A stretch of 39,436 bases of DNA from a virus: the IMG/VR virus record IMGVR_UViG_3300042554_002954, positions 1 through 39,436 of that record; one strand, 5' to 3'. Below the pieces are notes generated by a model. That model was not told the origin of the DNA. It ran no database searches and worked only from the letters and a program-made list of their open reading frames with translations. How positions within the stretch are numbered: the first letter of the stretch is position 1; each line of letters opens with the position of its first letter. Of this stretch, positions 18,332 to 27,792 are shown one piece after another. Position numbers and translations under genes: made by a program.

Positions 18332-20455
18332 CTAGTTCCTAACAATATGCCCATACTTAGCTAGTGTATTTAATACAAATTTTACTCTTTCTAGCAAAGA
18401 TGTCTCCCAAATGTTAGAAGGGGATGGAAATATGGTTTCAGGTATATAAGACCTTATCAAGTTTTCAATTTTAACTTCTGTTGTCGCATCCACTGAAGAG
18501 TGAACTAAACTTACAAAACTATCTGCAATTTTTTTACCCAAATCTCCATTGTATAGTTTTAAAACAGCGTAAACCACAAAAGATGTATCCCACGCCGAAA
18601 TGTATACTTCTTTTTTAATTCCAGAATCATCTATTATAGCAAGTTTTTTTACTGGTTTTAGAATTTCAAGGTCACCAGCTAGCCTACTATTTTTTAGTAG
18701 TTGTTTAAACTCGTAAGCATACGCAGCTATCTCTTGAGCAACAGCCATAGCTTGAGCTGTCCACAAATTGAATACCCAACTTTTTTTGCAGATAAGTGGT
18801 AAATTTTGTTCTTCTGTAATAGTATTTGTTTCTGCGCTAAAAGGAATTAAATCAGAAAAACTATCACTACTATGTCCGACATAACACAAATTTGAAACGT
18901 TTAAATTTACAGAAATTTGATTACTGTCGCTACGTAAATAGTGAAGATTTCGTGATATAAGATCTCCGTAAGAAAGAGAATCAACTCTGTTTATAAAGCT
19001 ATCAGAAACGTAAGAAGGATAGCTTTGTAAAGTGATTAGAGAGCTAAAAAAATTATTGTAAGAAATTCCTGAATAAGGTGCTCCAAAAAAATTGTAACAG
19101 TTAAAAGATTTTGAATCATTAAGCAAATTTGATGATGCTGTTACTTTTATAAGATTTTTTAATAAGTACTCTTCTATAAAGTGATTATAGCTGTTAGATA
19201 TTAAAGAAAGTCTTATAGCAGCTATTAAAGAAATTAAGGCGTGTCCACTACCTGGCGCTATATCCGATTCGGGTATTTGACATAAGTATTGTATGCTATT
19301 TTTTGTAGAGTTTGAAAAAACATTTTGAAAGTCTTTAAAAGCCATACTAAAACTTTGAGATAGTTTTAAATTTATTCCATAATCCCAAGATGTATCTGAT
19401 TTAATCTTAGATGTAAAGTTTTCGTTTTGAGACACCTGGCCGCTTGTTGGCGAAACTTCTAGAGGAATTTTCATAAGAGATTCATTTGAAGCACTTATAA
19501 AACCAAGATTTGAATTCGTTCTCCAGACTTCAATCTCTTTCTTTGCTAAAGCAGAAACAATTGGAGAAATTGCATATTTATCAAAAGTATCTTTTTTATC
19601 AAAAGAAGCTTTAGCAGCAGATGGTTCTAGGCTAATTTTACTTTCCTCTGCTAAAGATTTTTTTACAGACTCTAAAGTTGATATGTTAGGCTTGTTTGAA
19701 CCCAAAGAAACCTTTGATACGTCTTTAGTTAGAATGTGAACTTTGTCTGCAAATATAGCGTGGTGTCCTGCTTCTGTTTCAGGATCAACCCAGCTAGCGT
19801 GTCCTGCAGGTGTGCTGGTACTTTTTACTTTTTTTATAAGCTTAGGATTTATTTTTTGAGGGTCTTTGAGAAGTAGTTTGTACTTGTCATTTAAGGCTAC
19901 TGAAACTTGTCCGCCGTGGGGATTTTGACTAAACGGACTAAATTTGTAGCCAGGGACCCCCGGAGAGCTCGTCCAGTCTATGTCACCAGAACCTCGTATA
20001 ATTTGAAAAGACGGTTCTCCAGAGCTGTCATCTATGTAAATAACTGACTTGTCTTCATTTACACCAACATCTGGAATGTTTGTATAATTTTTAATTACTG
20101 GTTTAAAAATACCTTTTGTAAAATATATATCAACGTGTGTTCCCGGAATAGGTGCAACAGTGCTTCCACTTGAACTAGGCGGAATCTTTACTTCAAACTC
20201 AACAGTGTTTGAACCAATATTGCCCTTTATCCTTTCAATTTTTTCTTGACCATTTTTTGTATAAATTGCAATAAGATTCTTATAAACTGTGCTTGTAGCA
20301 TCCCCGCCCAGCACAGCGACAATTGCGGTTTGCGTATGTACATTTACTTTTTTTATAATACCTTTGAGTGGAGAGGATGGGCCTTGATGTTTTTCTACAG
20401 TTTGATTGAACTGAGCTATTTTTACGCCGCGATTAATACCGTCTTCACTATACAT
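18332..20455 (-). CDS. Baseplate spike-like protein with N-terminal OB-fold pattern, 707 aa
   Basis: ATG 20455 follows AGGAG by 6 bases, 9 bases after the hub stop. Residues about 30-125 fit the OB-fold of gp5/VgrG-type spikes: GIIKKVNVHTQTAIVAVLG at the first strands, then APIPGTHVDIYFTKGIFKPV, the usual 'P-GT-V-v-F-kG---PVI' strand pair closing the barrel. The middle (about 150-270) carries Gly/His-rich segments (SQNPHGGQVSVALND, ETEAGHHAIFADK) as often seen after spike OB domains. The C-terminal 400 residues look helical and are not recognised. Contractile tails use this protein below the hub to pierce the envelope. The OB assignment is by eye and the family call is tentative. Confidence 0.6.
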   Translation of the reverse strand: MYSEDGINRGVKIAQFNQTVEKHQGPSSPLKGIIKKVNVHTQTAIVAVLGGDATSTVYKNLIAIYTKNGQEKIERIKGNIGSNTVEFEVKIPPSSSGSTVAPIPGTHVDIYFTKGIFKPVIKNYTNIPDVGVNEDKSVIYIDDSSGEPSFQIIRGSGDIDWTSSPGVPGYKFSPFSQNPHGGQVSVALNDKYKLLLKDPQKINPKLIKKVKSTSTPAGHASWVDPETEAGHHAIFADKVHILTKDVSKVSLGSNKPNISTLESVKKSLAEESKISLEPSAAKASFDKKDTFDKYAISPIVSALAKKEIEVWRTNSNLGFISASNESLMKIPLEVSPTSGQVSQNENFTSKIKSDTSWDYGINLKLSQSFSMAFKDFQNVFSNSTKNSIQYLCQIPESDIAPGSGHALISLIAAIRLSLISNSYNHFIEEYLLKNLIKVTASSNLLNDSKSFNCYNFFGAPYSGISYNNFFSSLITLQSYPSYVSDSFINRVDSLSYGDLISRNLHYLRSDSNQISVNLNVSNLCYVGHSSDSFSDLIPFSAETNTITEEQNLPLICKKSWVFNLWTAQAMAVAQEIAAYAYEFKQLLKNSRLAGDLEILKPVKKLAIIDDSGIKKEVYISAWDTSFVVYAVLKLYNGDLGKKIADSFVSLVHSSVDATTEVKIENLIRSYIPETIFPSPSNIWETSLLERVKFVLNTLAKYGHIVRN

Positions 20456-20464
20456 AGTTAGCTC

Positions 20465-23400
20465 CTAAGTAAAATTAGAAGATAGGTTAACGAGTGTAGA
20501 AGACAAGTGCTCTAAAATAGCCTGACTTCTTCGCCAACCAGAAAAAACAACGTAAAGTTCGGCAACAAGAGAGTACTGTAAAACGTAAGCATAATTATTA
20601 TAATTATTTAATTGACTCATGTTTAGATACTGCGTAGGAGATTCTAAAATGTAACTAAAATCATTTGTTACACCAAGTCCAGGCCTATAAATACACCCTT
20701 TTAGAGGTCCGTTGTTTTCTACAAAACTAAGGTATCTGTTACTTACATGGTTAGTTCTTATAGTGTTCAAAATAAGGTCTAATTCTTTAGTAAAGTCAGC
20801 AACTGTGTTTGTATTTATTCTGCTAGCAAGTTCTTCAGTAAAAATCAATCCTTGTGGACAAAGACCAAGATTTTTTCTGAAATTTATAGTCTCAGCGTTT
20901 ATTTTAATAAAGGATTTAAACTCATTAAAAGTAGGTATAGCTCTCATAAGTGTATCTACATTTTTAGAAATAGCGTACTGAGGATCTGAGCTAGTTGATT
21001 GAAGTCTAGTTAAAAAAGAAGAAAGTTCACTATGCGCCCTTTTTATATCTATATTGTACTGCCTTGGCCACCCAGACGTTGAGTTAGACTCGTATACGTC
21101 TTGAGTTACTATTTCACCTAAAAAAGTTGCAAGGTAATTAAAACAATAATTATAAAATAAAACGTTAGCCTGAGACTTCATATCATCTAGACTAGTAAAA
21201 CTAGATTTACTTTCTGGAGTTAAGTTGTCGTAAACATTTTTAGCATAGTTATCATGAAAAAATCCAACTAAGTACCTATAATCAATTCTTCTTGCTAAAC
21301 CTCTATTAAAAGCTTTTGCTGCATTTAATGTAGCTGCGGCCATATTTAAGTTCGGTGCAGAACCACTAGAATTTTTAATGCTACTTCCAATATCACTAGT
21401 TTTAAGCCCTATTATTGACATACTTTGAAGTTTTGCTATTTCTTCAAGTAGTTTAACAGCTTCAACAGGATCTTGGCTTGCTTGTTTGCTTACACCAACA
21501 ATCATGGTTGTACACCCGTTTTGTACGCCACCAGAAGCAAACATATGAATGACGCCCTCAACCCTGAATTGTTCTTGATCGTAAAAACCCATGTTGTGTA
21601 CTTGTACAACATGCCCAGGCCTTATATCTGGGTTTAAAGGTGCCACAAAATCTATAGACTGAATGTCTTGTCCGTATATATTCATCATTGCATTTAAAAT
21701 TAAATCACAAACTTTATCACTTATAGTAGAATCAGAGCTTTCATCCCAAAGATATCTGTGTCTCACAGGAAACCTAATTTTAGACAAAAACTTTAATGGT
21801 GCATTCACACCATCAGCAGATATTTGATTAGTTTGCGGATTTATCATCTCTTCTTCGTCATCTCTGGTAAGAGAAGATAAAGTCTCCTGGGCTGCTGCAG
21901 ATGAAGCAGACGGATCAACACAGGTATATTTACTATAATCCGGTAAACCTGTAGAAGCCCTAAAAACTTTTTTTAAATTGCTTTTTTCTGGTGAATTAGC
22001 TAGAGATTGCAAAGGATTACCAAAAAGACTGTGTTGACTTCTTACATTTATGTTTCCGGTAGATTTTGAATTAGCCGGGTGAACAAGGGTAAACTTAGTA
22101 ATTACACCTAAAGTGGTCCAAGAAGACTTTGCAGATATAATATTTGGATAAACAGTTTTTTGTTGGCCATTTACAAAAGAACGAACAGTTCTTTTGTAGC
22201 TATACAACCAAGGATCTTTTTCTCCCCGTAGTATCTCAATACCGTGTACACATTTAGATTTGTCTGAAACTTCTGATGAAGCGTTAACAGCAGCCGTAGG
22301 CTGAGAAGGTTGCTCAGCGGTATAATTAGTATCTCCTGAGGCAAAAGAGAATTTTCTTTGTGCCTCGACTACCCTAGGAACATATCTAATTACTTCTGTA
22401 GAGGCTGAGGCATCTGCTATATTTGTATAGTCGTTATAAGAAAAATTTCTACCGCTGTTTACTAGTGTATTCCACGCGGAGACATTTCTAGAAATATAAA
22501 ATCTTGTAGCAAGTAGAGTAGCACTTGCAGTATCTATTCTCCTTCTTGAGTAAGGATCTCTTAATATGTTGATGTAACTTAAAATAAGCTCTAACTGACA
22601 CCTTAGGTAGTAAATTACAGGTTGCGGTATTTTACTAGAATCAATTCTTCTACTGTAATCTACAAATAAATCAAAGTTTCCATTTGTTACTCTGGCAGCA
22701 ACTCCATTACCAGGATTATTGGCTCCACCCCAGTGAGTATATAAAAGAATTTGAGTAAACCCTGAAGCACCTCCACTAGAACCCCCGGGATTAAAAGGAT
22801 TAGCCCTGTTACGGTTTTCTATTACTGGGTTTCTTCCACGCGGCAATTCGTTTGTGTAAGCGATGTTTCTTTCTATATCCACATCTACGTAAGGATTAAA
22901 TCCACTCTCTAAGTAAATTTGTCCTAGTAAAACAGACAAAGGATAAATAGTTCTTAGTAAAGGCTCTCTTTGAGCGTAAGCATCATATTCCTGCTGAATT
23001 ACTCTAAGAAGAGTTTCAGCATCACTAGGTTCGTAGTTTAAGATTCTGTCAGCTCTAGTATTCTTTAAAAGTTTGTATATTATTCCTTTTAAGTCGCTAC
23101 TTACAACAGTGTTTGGGTTGTAAGAGACACCGGCTTCAGGGTTTATAACTTGTATGGCGCCAAACAAAGTTCCATCTGGAGAAGTCCTGTAAGGCTCTCC
23201 AAGCATCCTGATTGTCCAAGCAATGTCACCAGACTCTATTTCACAGTACAACTCTCTCGGTAAGGTTTCTATTTGAGAAAACCATCTTATTGCATCAACT
23301 GGAACTTGATCTGCTATTTGAAACGGAACACCAGCGCCAGCAAGAATTGGAGTTTGTCCTTTTACAAGTCCAGCTGTTTTTTGACCTTCTTCAGTCTCAT

Positions 23401-24277
23401 AAAGAGAGTTTATTTTCATAGAGGGTCTTCCAGAAGGATGAAAAAATAGATCAGGATCGGCGATTTTACACTGCCCGGCTGAACCCTGCTCAACAAGAGC
23501 TTGAACTATTCTGGTTCTATCTACACCTGCTGAAGAAGAAAAATCTACAAGGTTTCCATTAGAGTCCTTAACAGCCAGCATACCAAAAAATTTATTATCA
23601 AGTAAATACCTAATATTATCTCTTGCTACAACAGTACAAGTAACGCCGTCATTTGGATTATCTCCTTTACCAAGCTTTAGATCTACACTGTCTATAATTC
23701 CATTAAAAACTTTTGTATAAAATCTAGGATCTACAGTGTAAGAATAACTTTGAGTATTTATATCAAATTCTTCTGTTAATCCATTATTTTCCAAGTTGTT
23801 AACATATCCCATGTAGATTTCAATTTGCATTTCTGGTCTAATTTCATATGTCTGTTCTTCATAAGCTTTTTTACTGTAAGGACCAGCAAACTCAATAACC
23901 TGATCTTGGTGATAATTGTCTGCTCTAAACTTTTTGTTTTTTACCCTATCGTTGTAAGTAAGACCAGGGGGAGGTATCTTTCCGTCTAGTTCTTTTAAAT
24001 CAATAGCTAAGGTTACTTTAGCTGTAGATGCAGCGTAATACCTTACTGTTTGAACCCGGGAGTTTACAACTTTCCATTCAGACTTGTTATGAAAAGCTAT
24101 CTGCCATCCACCTAAGGATATTTCTTCTCCTGGGTTCTCTCCAAATACTTTATAACTTTTTTGAGTGCATACAACAATACAAGAAGGAACGCTATTGAGT
24201 CCCTTTGGGTTTGGGAGAGTATTATTATTATGAGCTAGTACAAAATTATACTTGTCTCTATCTACACTCCAACCCAT
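20465..24277 (-). CDS. Baseplate hub protein with embedded lytic transglycosylase-like domain, 1270 aa
   Basis: ATG 24277 is preceded by AAGAGGAATTC. Residues 1-260 are beta-rich with VARDNIRYLLDNKFFGML, resembling the gp27/late-control-D hub fold. The middle has an SLT-type pattern: LLGQIYLESGFNP with candidate catalytic Glu at E457, then GASGFTQ (503-509), equivalent to the GAxGLMQ motif of lytic transglycosylases. The 40-odd residues between are longer than usual and rich in Asn, Arg and Pro. After about 680 a second hub-like part continues (DFVAPLNPDIRPGHVVQVHN, about 890). This arrangement implies a hub that cleaves peptidoglycan during injection, as the lysozyme domain does in T4 gp5. 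The C-terminal 250 residues are helical and unassigned. Tube and sheath lie upstream and the spike downstream. Confidence 0.72.
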   Translation of the reverse strand: MGWSVDRDKYNFVLAHNNNTLPNPKGLNSVPSCIVVCTQKSYKVFGENPGEEISLGGWQIAFHNKSEWKVVNSRVQTVRYYAASTAKVTLAIDLKELDGKIPPPGLTYNDRVKNKKFRADNYHQDQVIEFAGPYSKKAYEEQTYEIRPEMQIEIYMGYVNNLENNGLTEEFDINTQSYSYTVDPRFYTKVFNGIIDSVDLKLGKGDNPNDGVTCTVVARDNIRYLLDNKFFGMLAVKDSNGNLVDFSSSAGVDRTRIVQALVEQGSAGQCKIADPDLFFHPSGRPSMKINSLYETEEGQKTAGLVKGQTPILAGAGVPFQIADQVPVDAIRWFSQIETLPRELYCEIESGDIAWTIRMLGEPYRTSPDGTLFGAIQVINPEAGVSYNPNTVVSSDLKGIIYKLLKNTRADRILNYEPSDAETLLRVIQQEYDAYAQREPLLRTIYPLSVLLGQIYLESGFNPYVDVDIERNIAYTNELPRGRNPVIENRNRANPFNPGGSSGGASGFTQILLYTHWGGANNPGNGVAARVTNGNFDLFVDYSRRIDSSKIPQPVIYYLRCQLELILSYINILRDPYSRRRIDTASATLLATRFYISRNVSAWNTLVNSGRNFSYNDYTNIADASASTEVIRYVPRVVEAQRKFSFASGDTNYTAEQPSQPTAAVNASSEVSDKSKCVHGIEILRGEKDPWLYSYKRTVRSFVNGQQKTVYPNIISAKSSWTTLGVITKFTLVHPANSKSTGNINVRSQHSLFGNPLQSLANSPEKSNLKKVFRASTGLPDYSKYTCVDPSASSAAAQETLSSLTRDDEEEMINPQTNQISADGVNAPLKFLSKIRFPVRHRYLWDESSDSTISDKVCDLILNAMMNIYGQDIQSIDFVAPLNPDIRPGHVVQVHNMGFYDQEQFRVEGVIHMFASGGVQNGCTTMIVGVSKQASQDPVEAVKLLEEIAKLQSMSIIGLKTSDIGSSIKNSSGSAPNLNMAAATLNAAKAFNRGLARRIDYRYLVGFFHDNYAKNVYDNLTPESKSSFTSLDDMKSQANVLFYNYCFNYLATFLGEIVTQDVYESNSTSGWPRQYNIDIKRAHSELSSFLTRLQSTSSDPQYAISKNVDTLMRAIPTFNEFKSFIKINAETINFRKNLGLCPQGLIFTEELASRINTNTVADFTKELDLILNTIRTNHVSNRYLSFVENNGPLKGCIYRPGLGVTNDFSYILESPTQYLNMSQLNNYNNYAYVLQYSLVAELYVVFSGWRRSQAILEHLSSTLVNLSSNFT

Positions 24278-24311
24278 GAATTCCTCTTTCTATATTAATC
24301 TAGTAATTTTA

Positions 24312-24355
24312 TTATAAATCCGGGGGGTTGAATATTCAACCCCCCGGATTTATAA
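24312..24355 (-). terminator. 44-base perfect palindrome between tube and hub genes, probable terminator
   Basis: Bases 24312-24355 form a perfect inverted repeat with its centre between 24333 and 24334. The arms contain a GC-rich core (ATCCGGGGGGTTGAA) flanked by AT pairs. In RNA from either strand it would fold into a long hairpin with a minimal loop. It lies 20 bases after the tube stop, on the minus strand, and 34 bases before the hub start. No long U tract follows on the minus strand (TTTATAATAAAATT), so it may act as a partial terminator or an mRNA 3'-end stabiliser rather than a full stop. The symmetry also allows function on the other strand. Confidence 0.7.
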
Positions 24356-24374
24356 GTTTATTAATTTAAGTAAT

Positions 24375-24938
24375 TTACAGCGGGCGTAATTCAATACCCT
24401 CAGCAGTTCCCTGCCACTGGTTTGCAACAATATTTCTACCAGAAGTTGCGCCAAAACTAAGCGTGTCTACTTTACACATCTGTAAGATATATTGCTTCGT
24501 TGCAGGCTTAGTTACGTACTGATCGTTGTATGCGGCGGTAGAATCGTCTGAAAAGTCAGAGGCGTTGTTACTTAAAACGCTAAAAGCAATAGTAAACCTT
24601 CTAGCTCTTGGAATACGTTGGTAGCCTTCTGCTCCACTTGCGCCGTATCTAGAAATACGGCCTTGGGATCCAAGACCGCCGCCGCTGCCAAAAAACCCAA
24701 AGCTTTCCTCTAATACGCCGGTGTTTAACATTCCTCGCTCCATTTGCCAGACAATGTTAATTTCACCGTCAAGATGTCTAGGAATTCTTTGATTTAGCTC
24801 AAGATAAGTTTCAGTTACGTTTACAACACGAACAAGGATTGATGTAAACTTACCAACTAAAACAGATTGCCCTCTGTAAGTTGAGACTGTAACGTCTACG
24901 TCAAACCCCTGAATGGGGTCAAGCCCTATATTTGGCAT
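24375..24938 (-). CDS. Tail tube protein
   Basis: The 187-residue protein directly follows the sheath gene, the standard sheath-tube order of contractile tails. The tube polymerises into the inner channel through which DNA passes. The beta-rich sequence (FDVDVTVSTYRGQSVLVGKF; FTSILVRVVNVTETYLELNQ) with a Gly-rich loop (GFFGSGGGLGSQG, about 82-94) and the 150-190 residue size fit the family. ATG 24938 follows AGGAGTAAGATAA; 26 bases separate it from the sheath stop. Codons are less AT-rich than in the baseplate genes, as expected for an abundant virion protein. The terminal segment ends in EGIELRPL. There is no signal or membrane segment. Confidence 0.78.
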   Translation of the reverse strand: MPNIGLDPIQGFDVDVTVSTYRGQSVLVGKFTSILVRVVNVTETYLELNQRIPRHLDGEINIVWQMERGMLNTGVLEESFGFFGSGGGLGSQGRISRYGASGAEGYQRIPRARRFTIAFSVLSNNASDFSDDSTAAYNDQYVTKPATKQYILQMCKVDTLSFGATSGRNIVANQWQGTAEGIELRPL

Positions 24939-24964
24939 TTATCTTACTCCTCCTAAATTACCCA

Positions 24965-27742
24965 TTAAACTCTTGTTGATAGCGTAAAGGAAACAGGAAC
25001 AACAGCTCTATGAAGTCCCACTCGAATAAAGTCTGCCGGGTAGACAGGAGTAAAGAATATATCTACTTTGAGAATACCAAGGGCAATTTGAGAAGCAGGG
25101 TTGTTTTCATCGTCTACTTTTATCTTATTAAGTTGATCAATTTGACCAGATGTTTGAAGAACATACATGAAGTTATTAATAGAGGAATTAATTCTTTCTC
25201 TTAGCGCTACTGAGTTAGGCTCTGACTTGGCAAACTGGAGAATTCCAAAACAGCCAGATCTTACATAATTGTAAACACGACGTACGCAGATCCACTTCCA
25301 GGCCACGTCTTTAGATAGACTCAATCCGTTCAAGCAGTGGAAAGAGCCACTAACTTGATCAGGAATAATCATCTCTACACGAGACCTTGTGTACTCGTTG
25401 TAAGCAAGGCTTCCTTGGTTTGGAATATCTACAGCACCAATATTTTTAAAGGCTGGGGAACTGGTTCTTGCTGCGGGAGATGCCTGAACTGGGGTTACAG
25501 CAAGGTGACCGGCGTAGAAACCATCCGGCGGAACGCTTAAAGGCATCATGTCTGAACGCCCTGTATACGTTACATGACCGCCAACCATAACAGCGTGCTT
25601 AGAGTCTAAATTAGCGGTCAACTGCCTGGCTGCAAGAATATCAAGGTTTCTTTCAGCTGAAAGAACAGCAATTCTAAGACCCGTGATTTCGTCAGATTGC
25701 TCAGCCTGACTAATCAAAGCATTTCTTACCTGACTTGAAGTATTTCCAGAAGCAATAATAATGTTTACTGGGCTTTGACTAAGAACATTAATTGCATCTA
25801 CCCAATCATCTGAGGAAGGCTCAGGACCATCAAATCCACCCTGGAATGATCTTGATGTAAATTCCTCAGTCTGAAGATATTTATTTGACTCTGTTTCGCC
25901 AACGTAGAAAATGTTAGCTAGTACTGAATTTCTAGAAGCAACTACCATTGGGTAAGGAACAGACTCGTCAAGAACGCCGATTTTGTCCAAGTAAATTTCA
26001 TAAGTTTCAGAGATGTTGTTTTCACTATACTTTTGGTCTACATAATCAAGTTTAAGTAGAATTAGATTGTCAGAAACACCAGCAGGCTTAACTACTGAAA
26101 CCAAGCAGTTAGAGCTCCATCCACCTTCTGAGGCGGCTACAATACGTAAAATATCACCGTTAACAGCTGGGTTTGGCGTAAAAAGCCCTTTACCTGCGGC
26201 AGGCGTTACGACAGGCGTTGCAGCAGGAGTTGAGCCAGACCCGCCTGCCGCAGGTGCAGCCGTAGTTGTAGTTGTAGTTGTGCTTGTAGTTGTGCTTGTA
26301 GTTGTAGTTGTAGTTGGATTTAAAGATTCAGGTAAATACGTTCCAAGTGCCAAGCCATTTGCAGGAATCTCCAGTGAGGCGTCCTGTGCTTTTAGTGTAA
26401 GAATTCCGTTTTCTTTGATAGCGTAAATAACTTGAGAAGTAGTTCCGTTATTAAAGACTACAATAGATAGCGCATTACCGGAAGAATCCTTTAGGTAAAG
26501 CTTATCATCTTTATTTAAAGCAATTTCTCCAGCAGTAAAAGTAATTTTTTCAGTATTTTTAGAAGCATCATCAATAAACAAAGTGTGTTTAATCTCAGAT
26601 CGAACAAACTTATTAGCTCTAACAGCTACAAAACCTTTTGATGGGCCTGCAACAGCACCACCAAAAAGACCCAACTGACCGGCTACAAGTGTCTGTACAC
26701 TTTGGTTTGCCCCGCCGGGTTTATACTCCATTTTTAGCTGAGAATCAAAAGAACCGCTCCCAATAATCTCTCGCATTACAACAAACTTTGTAAAGTTACT
26801 TTCTGGAAACTTATCAAGTCTGGTCTTCATGATAATAGTTGAAGATGCGTCATTTAAAGGAGATTCGCAGCTAAAACCAATTCTACGATCAAAACAACTT
26901 TTTCTGAGCGTTTCAGTTAATCTAGCAATAGTTGTTACGCTAGGTTCAGTAACTGCGTCAGCGCCAAGCATGACATGTATATCAGCAGAAGAATTATCTT
27001 TTACGTCTTTTTGAACTTCAAACTTTATGTGAAGTTCCCCATTTGAAAGCCTAAAAACAGAACTTTCAGACTTATTTGATGACGCAGCAGCAGCGTCCAA
27101 TACCTTGGAACCAGCTCCGTCAGCATAAAGATCGGTAATTTTGTCAGATACAGTAACCGTAATTTTAGTGCCTGTCTCCTCAAGATCTGAACTACTAGTA
27201 ATTAGTGGTTTTCTGCAAAGTAGCATTATAGGTAAACTTTGAGCTTCTGAGATAGGCGTTGTAATTGAAACAATATTACCGTTGTAGCTAGCTCTGATAG
27301 ATGCAAACCTATCCATAATCGCGTTTGCAAACCGCTGAGCAAGTACTTCACCCTTATCAACACCATTGCCCAAAAAAGGCATCTTAAAAGCGGTGCTCAA
27401 AAGAGTAATTCTTTCTCTGGAGCTAATAGCAGGGAGTGCTTGATTAAGATAAAACTTAAGTGATGCACTTGCTACCGTGCCAGACCCCATAACACGAACA
27501 ACGCCAAAGTCGTTGGCTCCTTGGTCTGAAGCAGTCTGAATAGCAATAGAGCCGTTGTGCTCTTTTGTCTTACCAAACTTTTCGGCAAGCATTCTTGAGT
27601 TAATAAGCTCAAACCTGTTTTTAGAGCCTTTTAAAAACTTACCGACAACCCCAATTCTATTACCTGCTGTCGGAATAATTTCTCTGGGGCCAACATCAGT
27701 TTCGTCAAATGAGATATTTGGAAACACCAAAATATCTGCCAT
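24965..27742 (-). CDS. Tail sheath protein with Thr-rich internal linker, 925 aa
   Basis: The sheath polymerises around the tube and contracts to drive injection. I chose ATG 27742, about 8 bases after GAGGAAGG; a GTG at 27751 would add three residues. N-terminus ADILVFPNISFDETDVGPRE and then GNRIGVVGKFLKGSKNRFEL fit sheath domain starts. The C-terminal domain, SGSFHCLNGLSLSKDVAWKW through the arm region with NNFMYVLQTSGQIDQLNKI and ILKVDIFFTPVYPADFIRVG, is typical of sheath proteins. In the middle (about 477-520) a run of 16 Thr with two Ser is followed by an Ala/Pro/Gly-rich stretch, a flexible linker unusual for this family. The protein is longer than T4 gp18 (659 aa), so extra surface domains are likely. 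Confidence 0.85.
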   Translation of the reverse strand: MADILVFPNISFDETDVGPREIIPTAGNRIGVVGKFLKGSKNRFELINSRMLAEKFGKTKEHNGSIAIQTASDQGANDFGVVRVMGSGTVASASLKFYLNQALPAISSRERITLLSTAFKMPFLGNGVDKGEVLAQRFANAIMDRFASIRASYNGNIVSITTPISEAQSLPIMLLCRKPLITSSSDLEETGTKITVTVSDKITDLYADGAGSKVLDAAAASSNKSESSVFRLSNGELHIKFEVQKDVKDNSSADIHVMLGADAVTEPSVTTIARLTETLRKSCFDRRIGFSCESPLNDASSTIIMKTRLDKFPESNFTKFVVMREIIGSGSFDSQLKMEYKPGGANQSVQTLVAGQLGLFGGAVAGPSKGFVAVRANKFVRSEIKHTLFIDDASKNTEKITFTAGEIALNKDDKLYLKDSSGNALSIVVFNNGTTSQVIYAIKENGILTLKAQDASLEIPANGLALGTYLPESLNPTTTTTTSTTTSTTTTTTTAAPAAGGSGSTPAATPVVTPAAGKGLFTPNPAVNGDILRIVAASEGGWSSNCLVSVVKPAGVSDNLILLKLDYVDQKYSENNISETYEIYLDKIGVLDESVPYPMVVASRNSVLANIFYVGETESNKYLQTEEFTSRSFQGGFDGPEPSSDDWVDAINVLSQSPVNIIIASGNTSSQVRNALISQAEQSDEITGLRIAVLSAERNLDILAARQLTANLDSKHAVMVGGHVTYTGRSDMMPLSVPPDGFYAGHLAVTPVQASPAARTSSPAFKNIGAVDIPNQGSLAYNEYTRSRVEMIIPDQVSGSFHCLNGLSLSKDVAWKWICVRRVYNYVRSGCFGILQFAKSEPNSVALRERINSSINNFMYVLQTSGQIDQLNKIKVDDENNPASQIALGILKVDIFFTPVYPADFIRVGLHRAVVPVSFTLSTRV
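26261..26314 (-). repeat. Low-complexity Thr-codon tract in the sheath gene
   Basis: These 54 bases encode 18 residues, 16 Thr and 2 Ser (residues 477-494), from near-repeats of ACTACA with AGCACA interruptions. The tract is followed in the protein by Ala/Pro/Gly-rich sequence, so the whole forms a flexible linker. DNA of this kind can change length by slippage in multiples of three or six without breaking the frame. Confidence 0.8.
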
Positions 27743-27764
27743 ATCCAACACCTTCCTCTTTTAA

Positions 27765-27792
27765 TTAGGGAAACCAACATTAAGTTCCCTAA
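27765..27792 (-). terminator. Hairpin between the 418-aa gene and the sheath gene, weak terminator candidate
   Basis: Arms TTAGGGAA (27765-27772) and TTCCCTAA (27785-27792) pair around a 12-base loop. On the minus strand the hairpin overlaps the TAG stop of the upstream gene and is followed by AATTAAAAG, not a T run. It lies just upstream of the sheath SD. It may modulate read-through or mark an RNA processing site; a strong terminator is unlikely. Confidence 0.4.

Noticed and set aside
26067-26426. Plus-strand frame with a Val-rich run opposite the sheath linker
   Set aside because: The Val run is simply the antisense reading of the Thr codon tract; all neighbours are on the minus strand.
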